The notes beneath the pieces are model-generated. The model was not told the DNA's origin, did not search any database, and saw nothing but the letters and a program-made list of their open reading frames with translations. A program made the translations under genes and the position numbers. Shown in pieces: positions 15,455 to 23,303 of a stretch of 26,753 nucleotides of DNA. Where the stretch lies: positions 1 through 26,753 of the forward strand of contig NZ_JALOAA010000029.1 in NCBI RefSeq assembly GCF_023229025.1, given 5' to 3'. Position 1 is the first letter of the stretch, and each line of letters begins with the position of its first letter. The stretch comes from Sulfurimonas sp. Its GTDB lineage: Bacteria > Campylobacterota > Campylobacteria > Campylobacterales > Sulfurimonadaceae.

Positions 15455-16380
15455 TTTCTGTTTTCCTTATATAAATTATATGTCTCATTTAACGCTTCTT
15501 CTATTGAATACTTCGGGAGCCACTGAAGCATATTTTTTGCTTTTGAGTTGTCTGTATATGCTTCAAATATTTGGCTGCATGGGTACTCTTTTGTACATTT
15601 TATCAGCTTCTCTCCATGTAGTTTGTTTAATATATCTGCAATCTCTTTTACGGCTACTTTAAGGCCGGTTCCTATTAATATATCTTCATGCAGGCTTCTT
15701 TGGCTGTTTGATGAAAATAATATAGCTTTTTTAAATGCTTCTATTACATCTTTGACATATACAAAATCCCACTCCTGCTCACCTTTTTCAAGTATGACCT
15801 CTTTGTTCTCAAGCAGAGAGTTTATTAAAAACGGAATTAATTTATGGTTGTCGTTATACCCAAACGGGGCAGCAAGCTTTAGACTCACAATATTTAATGC
15901 CGAAGTATTAGCATAGTAGCTAAGAACAGAGTTAAATCCAGCTTTGGTTGAGGCATAGAGGTTATAAGGCGTCTGTTTTGAGGATTCCCTGATTGGATTT
16001 GAGTAGAGGTCATACTCAAAGAAAGTTCCTGTATTTATAAAAAACTTGCACTTATGTTTGGCAGCTGATTCGATTAGTTTTGTGGGAAATGTTATATTTG
16101 AATATATCATCTCTTCAATATCGCTACTGCTGTGTGATTTTTTATATAGTGTTGCCAAATGCAGCACACCGTAGATGCTGTTTTGAGTAAAGATTGTCTC
16201 TATATCTGTTTTATCCACATGGTAAACTTTGCACTTTTCAAGAAGCTTCTCTATTCTAAATAAATCAGAAGTGCTTTTTACTAAAACAATTGGTTCAAAC
16301 TCGCCATCTTCCAATATGCTCTTAAGTAGATAGCTTCCTATAAATCCGCTTGCACCAGTAATTATTAGCTTTTTTTTCAT
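15451..16380 (-). CDS. SDR family NDP-sugar 4-ketoreductase, RfbJ/AscF-like
   Basis: 309 residues. TGASGFIGSY (8-17) Rossmann loop, LHLATLYKKS (73-82), an active-site strand FINTGTFFEYD (114-124), YASTK (Y142 and K146) and EWDFVYVKDVIEAF (203-216). A 3,6-dideoxyhexose pathway needs a final 4-ketoreductase such as RfbJ (abequose) or AscF (ascarylose); position directly before the RfbH gene (4 nt overlap) and after rmlC supports that. It is not an RmlD: it lacks RmlD-like motifs and is longer in the N-terminal half. An A8 run follows the ATG. No strong Shine-Dalgarno. Function is inferred from context. Confidence 0.75.
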   Translation of the reverse strand: MKKKLIITGASGFIGSYLLKSILEDGEFEPIVLVKSTSDLFRIEKLLEKCKVYHVDKTDIETIFTQNSIYGVLHLATLYKKSHSSSDIEEMIYSNITFPTKLIESAAKHKCKFFINTGTFFEYDLYSNPIRESSKQTPYNLYASTKAGFNSVLSYYANTSALNIVSLKLAAPFGYNDNHKLIPFLINSLLENKEVILEKGEQEWDFVYVKDVIEAFKKAILFSSNSQRSLHEDILIGTGLKVAVKEIADILNKLHGEKLIKCTKEYPCSQIFEAYTDNSKAKNMLQWLPKYSIEEALNETYNLYKENRK

Positions 16381-16389
16381 AATACTCTT

Positions 16390-16941
16390 TTATTCAAATA
16401 GTGTGGCATCTTTTAAAGATGGCAACTCTATATCTTTTTGTGAAATTATGAGTGAATCTCTATCTATGGGAAGCTCAATATTTAGCTCTTTGTCAAAGAT
16501 GTTTATGCCGGTATATGACTCTGCATCATAATAGCCGTCAAGTTTATAGTGCATTACGGCTGTGTCAGATAGGGCTAAAAATCCATGTGCAAAACCTTCA
16601 GGTATATAGAGCTGCTTGTTGTTCTCATCACTTAACTCTACACAGATATGCTGCATAAAAGTTTTTGATGATTTTCTGATATCTACAAGAATATCCAAAA
16701 CTTTTCCATAACTTACGCTTACAAGCTTTGACTGTGCGTGCGGCTCTATCTGATAGTGCAATCCTCTTAGTGTATTTTTAAGAGATCTTGATTCAAACTC
16801 TAAAACAAAAGGTTTTGTAAGATTAAGCTCTTTTTGCATTACATCAAGTCTAAAGCTTTCTGTAAAATAACCTCTGTTGTCTCTAAAAACAGACGGTATT
16901 ATCTCAAAGACTCCGCTTAAGAGTGTTGGGTTAATGGTCAT
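16390..16941 (-). CDS. rmlC: RmlC-type dTDP-4-keto-6-deoxyhexose epimerase
   Basis: 183 residues, the usual RmlC length, cupin fold. Conserved parts: FRDNRGYFTESF (19-30), TLRGLHYQ (57-64) with the general base His62, K72, YIPEGFAHGF (112-121) with His119, a YKLDGYYDAES segment (132-142) with Y138, and ISQKD (166-170) with D170. Known RmlC enzymes epimerise C3 and C5 of dTDP-4-keto-6-deoxyglucose; the related AscE epimerises C5 of a CDP-3,6-dideoxy sugar. No RmlD accompanies it, so it may serve the dideoxy route. Start ATG overlaps the rmlA stop by 11 nt, which couples their translation. Confidence 0.88.
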   Translation of the reverse strand: MTINPTLLSGVFEIIPSVFRDNRGYFTESFRLDVMQKELNLTKPFVLEFESRSLKNTLRGLHYQIEPHAQSKLVSVSYGKVLDILVDIRKSSKTFMQHICVELSDENNKQLYIPEGFAHGFLALSDTAVMHYKLDGYYDAESYTGINIFDKELNIELPIDRDSLIISQKDIELPSLKDATLFE

Positions 16942-17830
16942 AATACTTGCCTCTCTTTGCTTTTGCTATAAGATACTGTCCATATTGATTTTTTTTGAGC
17001 GGTTCAGCAAGATATAAAAGCTGCTCTTTTGTTATATAGCCCATCTCGTAAGCTATCTCCTCAAGGCATGCTACTTTTAGCCCTTGGCGTTTTTCTAAAA
17101 TCTCAATGTATTGGGAGGCTTCAAGCAGTGACTCATGTGTGCCTGTGTCCAGCCATGCATAGCCACGCCCCATTAGTTCAACTTTTAATCTTTTTTCGTT
17201 TAAATAGTCTTGGTTTAGCGTGGTTATCTCTAGCTCGCCTCTAGCACTAGGTTTTACATTTTTCGCTTTTTTAATTACGTCATTTGGGTAGAAATATAAC
17301 CCTACAACTGCATAATTGCTTTTTGGGTTGCTCGGTTTCTCTTCCAAGTTCGTTACATTTCCCTCTGAGTCAAATTCAGCTACTCCGTATCTCTGTGGGT
17401 CGCTTACATAATAGCCAAATACAGTTGCTTTGTTCTCCTCTTTTACGTTTTTTACGCTGGTAGCCAAAAGCTCTGTAAGACCGTGTCCGTAAAATATGTT
17501 ATCTCCGAGAACCAAACAAGCATCGTCGTCTCCTATAAACTCTTCGCCAAGTATGAAAGCTTGTGCAAGCCCGTCGGGGGAGGGCTGCGCAACATAAGAA
17601 AATTTCATTCCCAGATCACTTCCGTTGCCTAAAAGCTCTTCAAATCGCGGCAGGTCATGAGGAGTAGAAATAATTAATACCTCTTTGATTCCCGCAAGCA
17701 TTAAAACGGACAAGGGATAATATATCATCGGTTTATCATAGATGGGAACTAACTGCTTGCTTATCCCTTTTGTTATAGGGTAAAGTCTTGTGCCGCTCCC
17801 GCCGGCTAGTATAATCCCTTTCATTTTCAT
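16931..17830 (-). CDS. rmlA: Glucose-1-phosphate thymidylyltransferase
   Basis: 299 residues. Makes dTDP-glucose from glucose-1-phosphate and dTTP in the cytoplasm. The N-terminus has the nucleotidyltransferase loop GGSGTRLYP (11-19), followed by SKQLVPIYDKPMIYYPLS (24-41); VLGDNIFYGHG (107-117) carries the metal-binding Asp; YAWLDTGTHESLLEAS (224-239) and the C-terminal YGYQYLIAKAK-like end (here NQYGQYLIAKAKRGKYY, 280-296) are RmlA-specific and exclude the CDP-glucose enzyme RfbF. It is preceded by AAGGA and by its own -10 box. Two close ATGs (17830 and 17824) are both possible starts. Confidence 0.95.
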   Translation of the reverse strand: MKMKGIILAGGSGTRLYPITKGISKQLVPIYDKPMIYYPLSVLMLAGIKEVLIISTPHDLPRFEELLGNGSDLGMKFSYVAQPSPDGLAQAFILGEEFIGDDDACLVLGDNIFYGHGLTELLATSVKNVKEENKATVFGYYVSDPQRYGVAEFDSEGNVTNLEEKPSNPKSNYAVVGLYFYPNDVIKKAKNVKPSARGELEITTLNQDYLNEKRLKVELMGRGYAWLDTGTHESLLEASQYIEILEKRQGLKVACLEEIAYEMGYITKEQLLYLAEPLKKNQYGQYLIAKAKRGKYYDH

Positions 17831-17862
17831 CTAATCCTTAATGCTTTGTTTTATTCTTTGTA

Positions 17863-17868
17863 ATTATA
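17863..17868 (-). promoter_or_regulatory. Candidate internal promoter before rmlA
   Basis: TATAAT (in TTGACTATAATTAC) within the 76 bp gap between the GT4 gene and rmlA. The predicted start near 17856 gives a leader of about 26 nt carrying AAGGA. This is the largest gap within the minus operon and suggests that the nucleotide-sugar genes can be transcribed separately from waaC. Confidence 0.5.
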
Positions 17869-17906
17869 GTCAAGTAACTTTCCTCTTATGCTTAAATAGC
17901 GACCTT

Positions 17907-19001
17907 TTATTTTTTTAAAAGAGATTCAAAATACTCTATATATTTTTTTACAGTGTTCTCATGCGACATCTTATTTTTTATGACATCTTTAGCATGCTCT
18001 TTTAGATTTTGCAGAGTCTGCGGTGAGTCGTACAGCTCTCTTATTTTTTGTGCTATTGCTTTTGCGTCTTTTATGGGTACAATAAAGCCGTTTACGCTGT
18101 CTTCTATTATCTCTAAAGAGCTTTCGTTTGCAGATGCTATAACAGGGGTTCCGCTGGCCAAAGACTCTAAAATAACCCTTGGTAGCCCCTCTTTTCTTGT
18201 CGAAGCGTGGATTAATATGTCACATGCAGATATGATGCTTGGAACGTCACTCCTGTATCCCGTTATATGTATTCTTTCGCTCATACCGCTATTTTTTATA
18301 CTGGATGCGTGCGGTTCTTGGGATATTTTGTCTCCTATAAGCAGAAGATGCAGGTTTTGTAAATCTGAGACATATTTCATTGCTTCTAAAACATAGATAA
18401 GACCCTTGTGAGGTCTTACGTTTCCTACAAAAGCAACATTAAAGTTGTTTTTGTCCGTTTTAAACTCTCCAAGATTAGCAGGAGCTTGGTCATACCACTC
18501 TACATCATGCCCTTTATATATAGTGACAGCTTTTTGAGTATTACTAAAGAGCTGTTTTTTAACATGTCGCTCTACAGACTCTGAGACGCAAACTACACCG
18601 TCAACTCTTGGATTTAGTGCGTTTAGATACGCGCTGGGGTCATACCTGTAAAGACCTCCTGTTGTTCCTCTGTATGTTACTAGTTTTACATCTGTAAACA
18701 GTGAGGCAAAAATTGCATTTGATATGCCTCTTGAAGATGTTGCATAGAGTATGTCAATTTTTTTTTCTTTAATTATTTTTTTTGCGAGTATTATATTTTT
18801 TAAATCTATTTTTTTTGAGTGTAGGGCATGTACGATTTCTACTCCATGCTCAATAAGTCTTTTGCAATATATACCATTGTCTTGAGCCATTAACACTAGC
18901 TTATGTCCATTTTTGGCTAAGGAAACATATATCTCTAACTCTGGTCTTTGGCTATTAAATGTTGATATATCACCTGTTGAAGTAAATATAAGTATGTTCA
19001 T
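17907..19001 (-). CDS. GT4 glycosyltransferase
   Basis: 364 residues, GT-B fold. N-terminal domain MNILIFTSTGDISTFNS, TYRGTTGGLYRYDPS (109-123), VVCVSESVERHVK (136-148); C-terminal donor domain VAFVGNVRPHKG (189-200), EX7E in KEGLPRVILESLASG (270-284; E271 and E279). Probably the first outer transferase after the heptose core, as it follows waaC by 47 nt. AAGGTGAT lies about 10 nt before the ATG. Three homopolymer runs (A9 at 18758-18766, A8 at 18776-18783 and A8 at 18809-18816 on the coding strand) cluster within 60 bp near residues 60-82. Sugar unknown. Confidence 0.87.
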   Translation of the reverse strand: MNILIFTSTGDISTFNSQRPELEIYVSLAKNGHKLVLMAQDNGIYCKRLIEHGVEIVHALHSKKIDLKNIILAKKIIKEKKIDILYATSSRGISNAIFASLFTDVKLVTYRGTTGGLYRYDPSAYLNALNPRVDGVVCVSESVERHVKKQLFSNTQKAVTIYKGHDVEWYDQAPANLGEFKTDKNNFNVAFVGNVRPHKGLIYVLEAMKYVSDLQNLHLLLIGDKISQEPHASSIKNSGMSERIHITGYRSDVPSIISACDILIHASTRKEGLPRVILESLASGTPVIASANESSLEIIEDSVNGFIVPIKDAKAIAQKIRELYDSPQTLQNLKEHAKDVIKNKMSHENTVKKYIEYFESLLKK

Positions 19002-19048
19002 AATTTAAAATATCACCTTGTTTAAATTAGTTGAATTTTAGCAAAAAC

Positions 19049-20044
19049 TTACTTAATAACGCTATTGCATATAAGTTCATTAGCTATTTCTACGATTTTG
19101 TTTGATTTGATTTCTTGTATAGAGAAGTCATTTTTATTTAGCTTGTAGTGGTTTACTTCACTGCTTGATTTTATAACTCTGTTTATAGGTGTAACATAGA
19201 CACGATTTATAGGAGTGGGTCCGAAGATGGTGATTGATGGCACATTAAGCCCCCAAGCCATATGCGTCGGACCGGTGTCATTCCCAATGAGCAAATTACA
19301 TTTTGAGATGACAAATTTTAGCTCATCCAAAGAGCAGCGAGGCAGAATATGTAAAAACTCGGACTGCTCTTGCATCCAAAGCGCCTTTTGATACTCCTCT
19401 TTGCTACCCCAAATTATGTAGGTATCTGTTTTTAAAGCCTCTGCAATCTCTACAAACTTCTCTTTTGGATAGTTTCTGCTCTCCCATGTTGAACCTATAA
19501 CAAAAAGATTAAAAATTTCCGGCAGATTATCTACATGTGAGCTCCAAAAGAGAAATTTCTCTTTATTTATGATTTGTTCGCTTGTAACTTTAATGCCAAG
19601 CGGTTTGCAGATTACGGCAACATTTCTGTCTATAGTATTTGCATCGTAAGCAATATGGACTTTTTTATTGTAAAAAAACGAAGCAATTCCTTCTCGAATC
19701 GACTCTTTGTCAAAACCAGCTATAACTTTTGCGCCGATAAGTCTGGCAACGATTGCTGACTTTAAGAGTCCTTGAGCATCAATAACGATGTCATAACTGT
19801 TTTTTGAGTACTCTTTTATAAGCTTGTATTGATTAAAGATCTCGCTCTTTTTCTTTTTTATTGATTTTAGATTTACGGGAAGAGTATTGTTTATATCCGG
19901 ATTGTTCTTTAACACGTCGCTAAAGGCACTCTCAACTACCCAGTCTATTTTTGCATCCGGAAGCTCTTTTTTTATAAACTGCAAAGCCGTCATTGCATGT
20001 ATGATGTCGCCCATTGCCGAGAGTTTTACTATACATATTTTCAT
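19049..20044 (-). CDS. waaC: Lipopolysaccharide heptosyltransferase I
   Basis: 331 residues, GT9 family. Adds the first L-glycero-D-manno-heptose to Kdo of the inner core from ADP-heptose. Seen: VKLSAMGDIIHAMTAL (6-21) with D13, VIDAQGLLKSA (87-97), which separates WaaC from WaaF, and IGNDTGPTHMAWGL (253-266) for ADP-heptose binding. It is the first gene of the minus operon that runs to the ligase gene, and it is divergent from msbA. A TAAAAT box 7 nt before the ATG and no visible Shine-Dalgarno suggest a possible leaderless start. Confidence 0.94.
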   Translation of the reverse strand: MKICIVKLSAMGDIIHAMTALQFIKKELPDAKIDWVVESAFSDVLKNNPDINNTLPVNLKSIKKKKSEIFNQYKLIKEYSKNSYDIVIDAQGLLKSAIVARLIGAKVIAGFDKESIREGIASFFYNKKVHIAYDANTIDRNVAVICKPLGIKVTSEQIINKEKFLFWSSHVDNLPEIFNLFVIGSTWESRNYPKEKFVEIAEALKTDTYIIWGSKEEYQKALWMQEQSEFLHILPRCSLDELKFVISKCNLLIGNDTGPTHMAWGLNVPSITIFGPTPINRVYVTPINRVIKSSSEVNHYKLNKNDFSIQEIKSNKIVEIANELICNSVIK

Positions 20045-20051
20045 AAGTAGG

Positions 20052-20057
20052 ATTTTA
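20052..20057 (-). promoter_or_regulatory. Candidate -10 box for the waaC operon
   Basis: TAAAAT on the minus strand, 7 nt before the waaC ATG at 20044. Would initiate at or beside the start codon, as for waaF and the 681-1940 gene. Alternative boxes farther upstream in this AT-rich gap cannot be excluded. Confidence 0.35.
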
Positions 20058-20109
20058 CATAAAAGATGATGAAAAATAGATAATTTGAGGGTTATTTCTG
20101 TTTTTTAGA

Positions 20110-20115
20110 TAAAAT
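20110..20115 (+). promoter_or_regulatory. Candidate -10 box for msbA
   Basis: TAAAAT within TTAGATAAAATTC, about 36 nt before the preferred TTG start at 20146. Shares the TTTTTARGATAAAATT pattern with the box before the GT9 gene at 1966-1971. Confidence 0.45.
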
Positions 20116-20133
20116 TCACTCCAAAATAGAAGT

Positions 20134-21855
20134 TTGGGATGGTTATTGAAAAAAATTTTAAAACGATATTGGCCATATATAAAAGAGTATAAGCTCCAAT
20201 ATTTTCTGGTTCTTGTCGGTATTATTTTTACCGTAAGTGCTACTACTGCGACCGCACACATCATGAAGCCTTTGATGGATGAGATGTTTATAGAGAAAAA
20301 AGAGCAGATGCTCTATATGATTCCGCTTGGACTTATCGGCATATACTTTTTTAAATCAGTAGGCAGATATATGCAGTCGGTTTTTATGAACTACATCGGG
20401 CAACATATTGTTACGAGATTTAGAGAGATACTGCTAGAGAAAATCATAAATCTTGATATGAAATTTTTATATCTAAACCGAAGCGGTGAGCTTATCTCAA
20501 GGGTCACAAACGATATAGATCGCATAAGATATTTTGTCTCAAATATGCTACCTGAACTATTTCGTGAGAGTTTAACCGTAGTCGCTCTTGTTGGTTATGT
20601 TATATATTTAAACCCAATGCTTGCTTTTTACTCGCTAGTTGTTCTTCCGATTGCCGTATATCCTATCTTGTTAATAGGAAAAAAGCTTAAAAAATACTCC
20701 CATCGTTCTCAAGAGAAAAATGCAGATGTTGTCAGCAGGTTAACGGAAGTATTTAATAACAGCGAAATTATAAAAGCCAATGCTACGCAGAGATTTGAGC
20801 TAGATAGATTTAGTGTGCAAAATTGGCAGTTTTTTAAGATAAACATGAAGTCTGTATATGTCGGCGATATAGTATCTCCGCTTATGGAGATAGTGGGAGC
20901 GGCAGGACTAGCGGCAGTAATATTTATAGGTGGACAAGAGGTTTATGAGGGGCGAATGAGCGTTGGAGAGTTTACCGCGTTTATAACTGCAGTTGGACTT
21001 GTTTTTCAACCCATTAGACGTATAGGCTCAATTTACTCAAAAATTCAAGATGCAGTTGCTGCAAGCCAGAGGGTTTTTAGAGTTCTTGACATGCAAAACA
21101 AAATTATCGACGGGGGTAAGATATTAAAAGATGATATAACTCATGTAGAGTTTAAAAATGTCAAGCTTAAATATGATGACTCCTATGCTTTAGATGATGT
21201 AAGCGTAGATATAAAGCGTGGAGAGAATATTGCACTTGTCGGAGATAGCGGAGGAGGAAAAAGCACTTTTATAAATATGCTTTTGCGTTTTTATGACCCA
21301 TATAGCGGGGAAGTTCTTGTAAACGGTGTAAATATAAAAGAGTTTACTCAGGATTCTCTAAAACATCACATTTCGCTTGTTACGCAGAGAGTTTATATAT
21401 TTCAAGATACTCTTGCGGCAAATGTAGCTTATGGTCAGGAGATAGATGAGAGAAGAGTCATAGAAGCTCTCAAGCTCTCAGATGCATATGAGTTTGTAAG
21501 CTCTCTAGAGGATGGGATATATACAAAGATGGAGGAGTATGGTTCAAACCTATCAGGCGGTCAAAGACAGCGTATCGCGATAGCAAGAGCCATCTATAAA
21601 CATGCATCGCTGCTACTTTTTGATGAAGCAACTTCAGCTTTGGATAATGAGAGCGAAAAGAGAATCCAAAATGCTCTACATGAGTACACAAAAGATAAAA
21701 TTACCATAACAATTGCTCATAGATTAAGCACAATCCAGAGTGCAGATAAGATTTTGGTAATGCAAAAGGGTAAGATAATAGCAAGCGGAAAACATAGCGA
21801 ACTTCTAGAGAGTTGCGATGTTTATAAAAAGTTATCTGGGCGATTTGAAAATTAG
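20134..21855 (+). CDS. msbA: Lipid A-core flippase, ABC transporter (MsbA-type)
   Basis: 573 residues from TTG at 20134; the likelier start is TTG at 20146 (569 residues, MKKILKRYW), because GGGA at 20136-20139 then sits 6 nt before it. Half-transporter with six helices in the N-terminal 310 residues and an ATPase domain: Walker A GDSGGGKST (370-378), LSGGQRQR (473-480), Walker B LLLFDEATSALD (493-504) and the switch histidine in IAHRLST (527-533). As a homodimer it flips lipid A-core across the inner membrane. Its place next to waaC and its type I exporter fusion make MsbA the best call, though other lipid or peptide exporters have the same architecture. Confidence 0.86.
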   Translation: MGWLLKKILKRYWPYIKEYKLQYFLVLVGIIFTVSATTATAHIMKPLMDEMFIEKKEQMLYMIPLGLIGIYFFKSVGRYMQSVFMNYIGQHIVTRFREILLEKIINLDMKFLYLNRSGELISRVTNDIDRIRYFVSNMLPELFRESLTVVALVGYVIYLNPMLAFYSLVVLPIAVYPILLIGKKLKKYSHRSQEKNADVVSRLTEVFNNSEIIKANATQRFELDRFSVQNWQFFKINMKSVYVGDIVSPLMEIVGAAGLAAVIFIGGQEVYEGRMSVGEFTAFITAVGLVFQPIRRIGSIYSKIQDAVAASQRVFRVLDMQNKIIDGGKILKDDITHVEFKNVKLKYDDSYALDDVSVDIKRGENIALVGDSGGGKSTFINMLLRFYDPYSGEVLVNGVNIKEFTQDSLKHHISLVTQRVYIFQDTLAANVAYGQEIDERRVIEALKLSDAYEFVSSLEDGIYTKMEEYGSNLSGGQRQRIAIARAIYKHASLLLFDEATSALDNESEKRIQNALHEYTKDKITITIAHRLSTIQSADKILVMQKGKIIASGKHSELLESCDVYKKLSGRFEN

Positions 21856-21899
21856 ATTTAATGATAATTTCAACACTTTTTAGAGATAATCGCCACAAT

Positions 21900-21907
21900 T
21901 ATAAAAT
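21900..21907 (+). promoter_or_regulatory. Candidate -10 region for hemN
   Basis: TATAAAAT, about 26 nt before the hemN ATG, with AAGGA at 21924-21928 spaced 5 nt from the start. The 78 bp gap after msbA and this box suggest that hemN starts its own transcript. No hairpin terminator for msbA is visible. Confidence 0.45.
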
Positions 21908-21933
21908 ATAAGTAAGATTAATTAAGGACACAT

Positions 21934-23301
21934 ATGCTAGATTTTGCAAAATTCACAAAATACTCAAAACCGGGACCTCGCTACACAAGCTATCCTACAG
22001 CTCTGGAGTTCAGTGACTCCTTTGGATATGATGAGTATATACAAAAGCTTAAATCGCAAGATTCGTCTCGTCCTTTGAGTCTCTATTTTCATCTACCGTT
22101 TTGCAAAAATGCATGTTATTTTTGTGGCTGTAATGTAGTCTTTACTTCAAAAGAAGACAAAATGATGAGGTACTTAGAGTATCTAAAAAGAGAGCTAGAG
22201 ATACTCTCTTCACATGTAGACTGCTCTCGTAACGTAATTCAGATGCACTTTGGTGGCGGAACACCTACATTTTTTAGTGCCTCACAGTTAGAAGAGGTTA
22301 TAAAAGAGATTCGCTCTTACTTCCCGAATTTTACTGATGACTCTGAAGTTAGTTGTGAGATAGATCCTCGCCATATAGATGAAAATCAGATGAGGGTTTT
22401 AAGCGAAAATGGATTTAACCGTGTTAGTTTTGGGATACAAGATTTTAATGAAAAAGTTCAACAGGCAATTCATAGAATACAGCCATATGATGTAACAAAA
22501 AAAGCTATGGATCTGGCAAGAAAATACAATATGGTCTCAGTAAACGTTGATCTTATCTACGGACTTCCATTTCAAACACTAGAGACTTTTAAAGAGACGT
22601 TATCTCTTGCAATCACACTAAATCCGGATAGATTTGCGGTATTTAATTATGCGCATGTTCCATGGATGAAAAAGACGATGCGTAAAATAGATGAGACAAC
22701 CCTGCCTCTACCTGATGAGAAGCTTAGTATAATGCAAGAGACTATCGACTTTTTAACATCAAACGGCTATAAGATGATTGGTATGGATCATTTTGCAAAA
22801 CCTGAGGACGAACTATTTAGGGCGATTAAAAAAGGCGAGTTGCATAGAAATTTTCAGGGCTACACTACAAAAGGCGGTGCCGACCTTATAGGAGTAGGAC
22901 TTACATCCATCGGTGAAGGTGTTGCGCACTATGCTCAGAACTTCAAAGAGATGAGGGATTATGAGGAGGCAATAGACGCAGGAAAACTTCCATTTGAGCG
23001 CGGTATTGTTTTAAACGAAGATGACCAAATTAGACAATTCGTTATTATGGAGCTTATGAGTAACTTTAAGCTTGATATTAAAAGATTTGAAAAGCTCTTT
23101 GGTATTGAATTTAAAAGCTATTTTGCAGATGCAATTGAGGCTCTTAAGCCTTTTGAAGAGGATGAGCTATTAACTATTGATGATGATTTTATAGAGTGCT
23201 CCGAGACAGGGACCCTTCTTATTAGAAACATTGCGATGCCTTTTGATGCCTATATGAAAAAACACGCTGCAAGCTCTAAAACATTCTCTAAAACGGTATA
23301 G
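21934..23301 (+). CDS. hemN: Oxygen-independent coproporphyrinogen III oxidase
   Basis: 455 residues, normal HemN length. Radical SAM enzyme that decarboxylates two propionates of coproporphyrinogen III to give protoporphyrinogen IX in heme synthesis without oxygen; cytoplasmic. Seen: PGPRYTSYPTA (13-23), the cluster motif CKNACYFCGC (57-66) with C57, C61 and C64 for the 4Fe-4S cluster plus the extra C66 typical of true HemN, HFGGGTPTF (102-110) for SAM binding, RVSFGIQDF and VDLIYGLPFQT. The extra cysteine and full length separate it from HemW. It is followed by the Fe-S protein gene after 2 nt, so both are in one operon. Confidence 0.95.
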   Translation: MLDFAKFTKYSKPGPRYTSYPTALEFSDSFGYDEYIQKLKSQDSSRPLSLYFHLPFCKNACYFCGCNVVFTSKEDKMMRYLEYLKRELEILSSHVDCSRNVIQMHFGGGTPTFFSASQLEEVIKEIRSYFPNFTDDSEVSCEIDPRHIDENQMRVLSENGFNRVSFGIQDFNEKVQQAIHRIQPYDVTKKAMDLARKYNMVSVNVDLIYGLPFQTLETFKETLSLAITLNPDRFAVFNYAHVPWMKKTMRKIDETTLPLPDEKLSIMQETIDFLTSNGYKMIGMDHFAKPEDELFRAIKKGELHRNFQGYTTKGGADLIGVGLTSIGEGVAHYAQNFKEMRDYEEAIDAGKLPFERGIVLNEDDQIRQFVIMELMSNFKLDIKRFEKLFGIEFKSYFADAIEALKPFEEDELLTIDDDFIECSETGTLLIRNIAMPFDAYMKKHAASSKTFSKTV

Positions 23302-23303
23302 CC

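Noticed and set aside
13126..17830. Complete dTDP-L-rhamnose pathway
   Set aside because: RmlA, RmlB and RmlC are present, but no protein here has RmlD character; the SDR at 15451-16380 fits RfbJ/AscF-like reductases better.
17953..18396. 147-codon open frame on the plus strand
   Set aside because: Antisense to the GT4 gene that carries EX7E and the other family motifs; its own translation has no recognisable domain.
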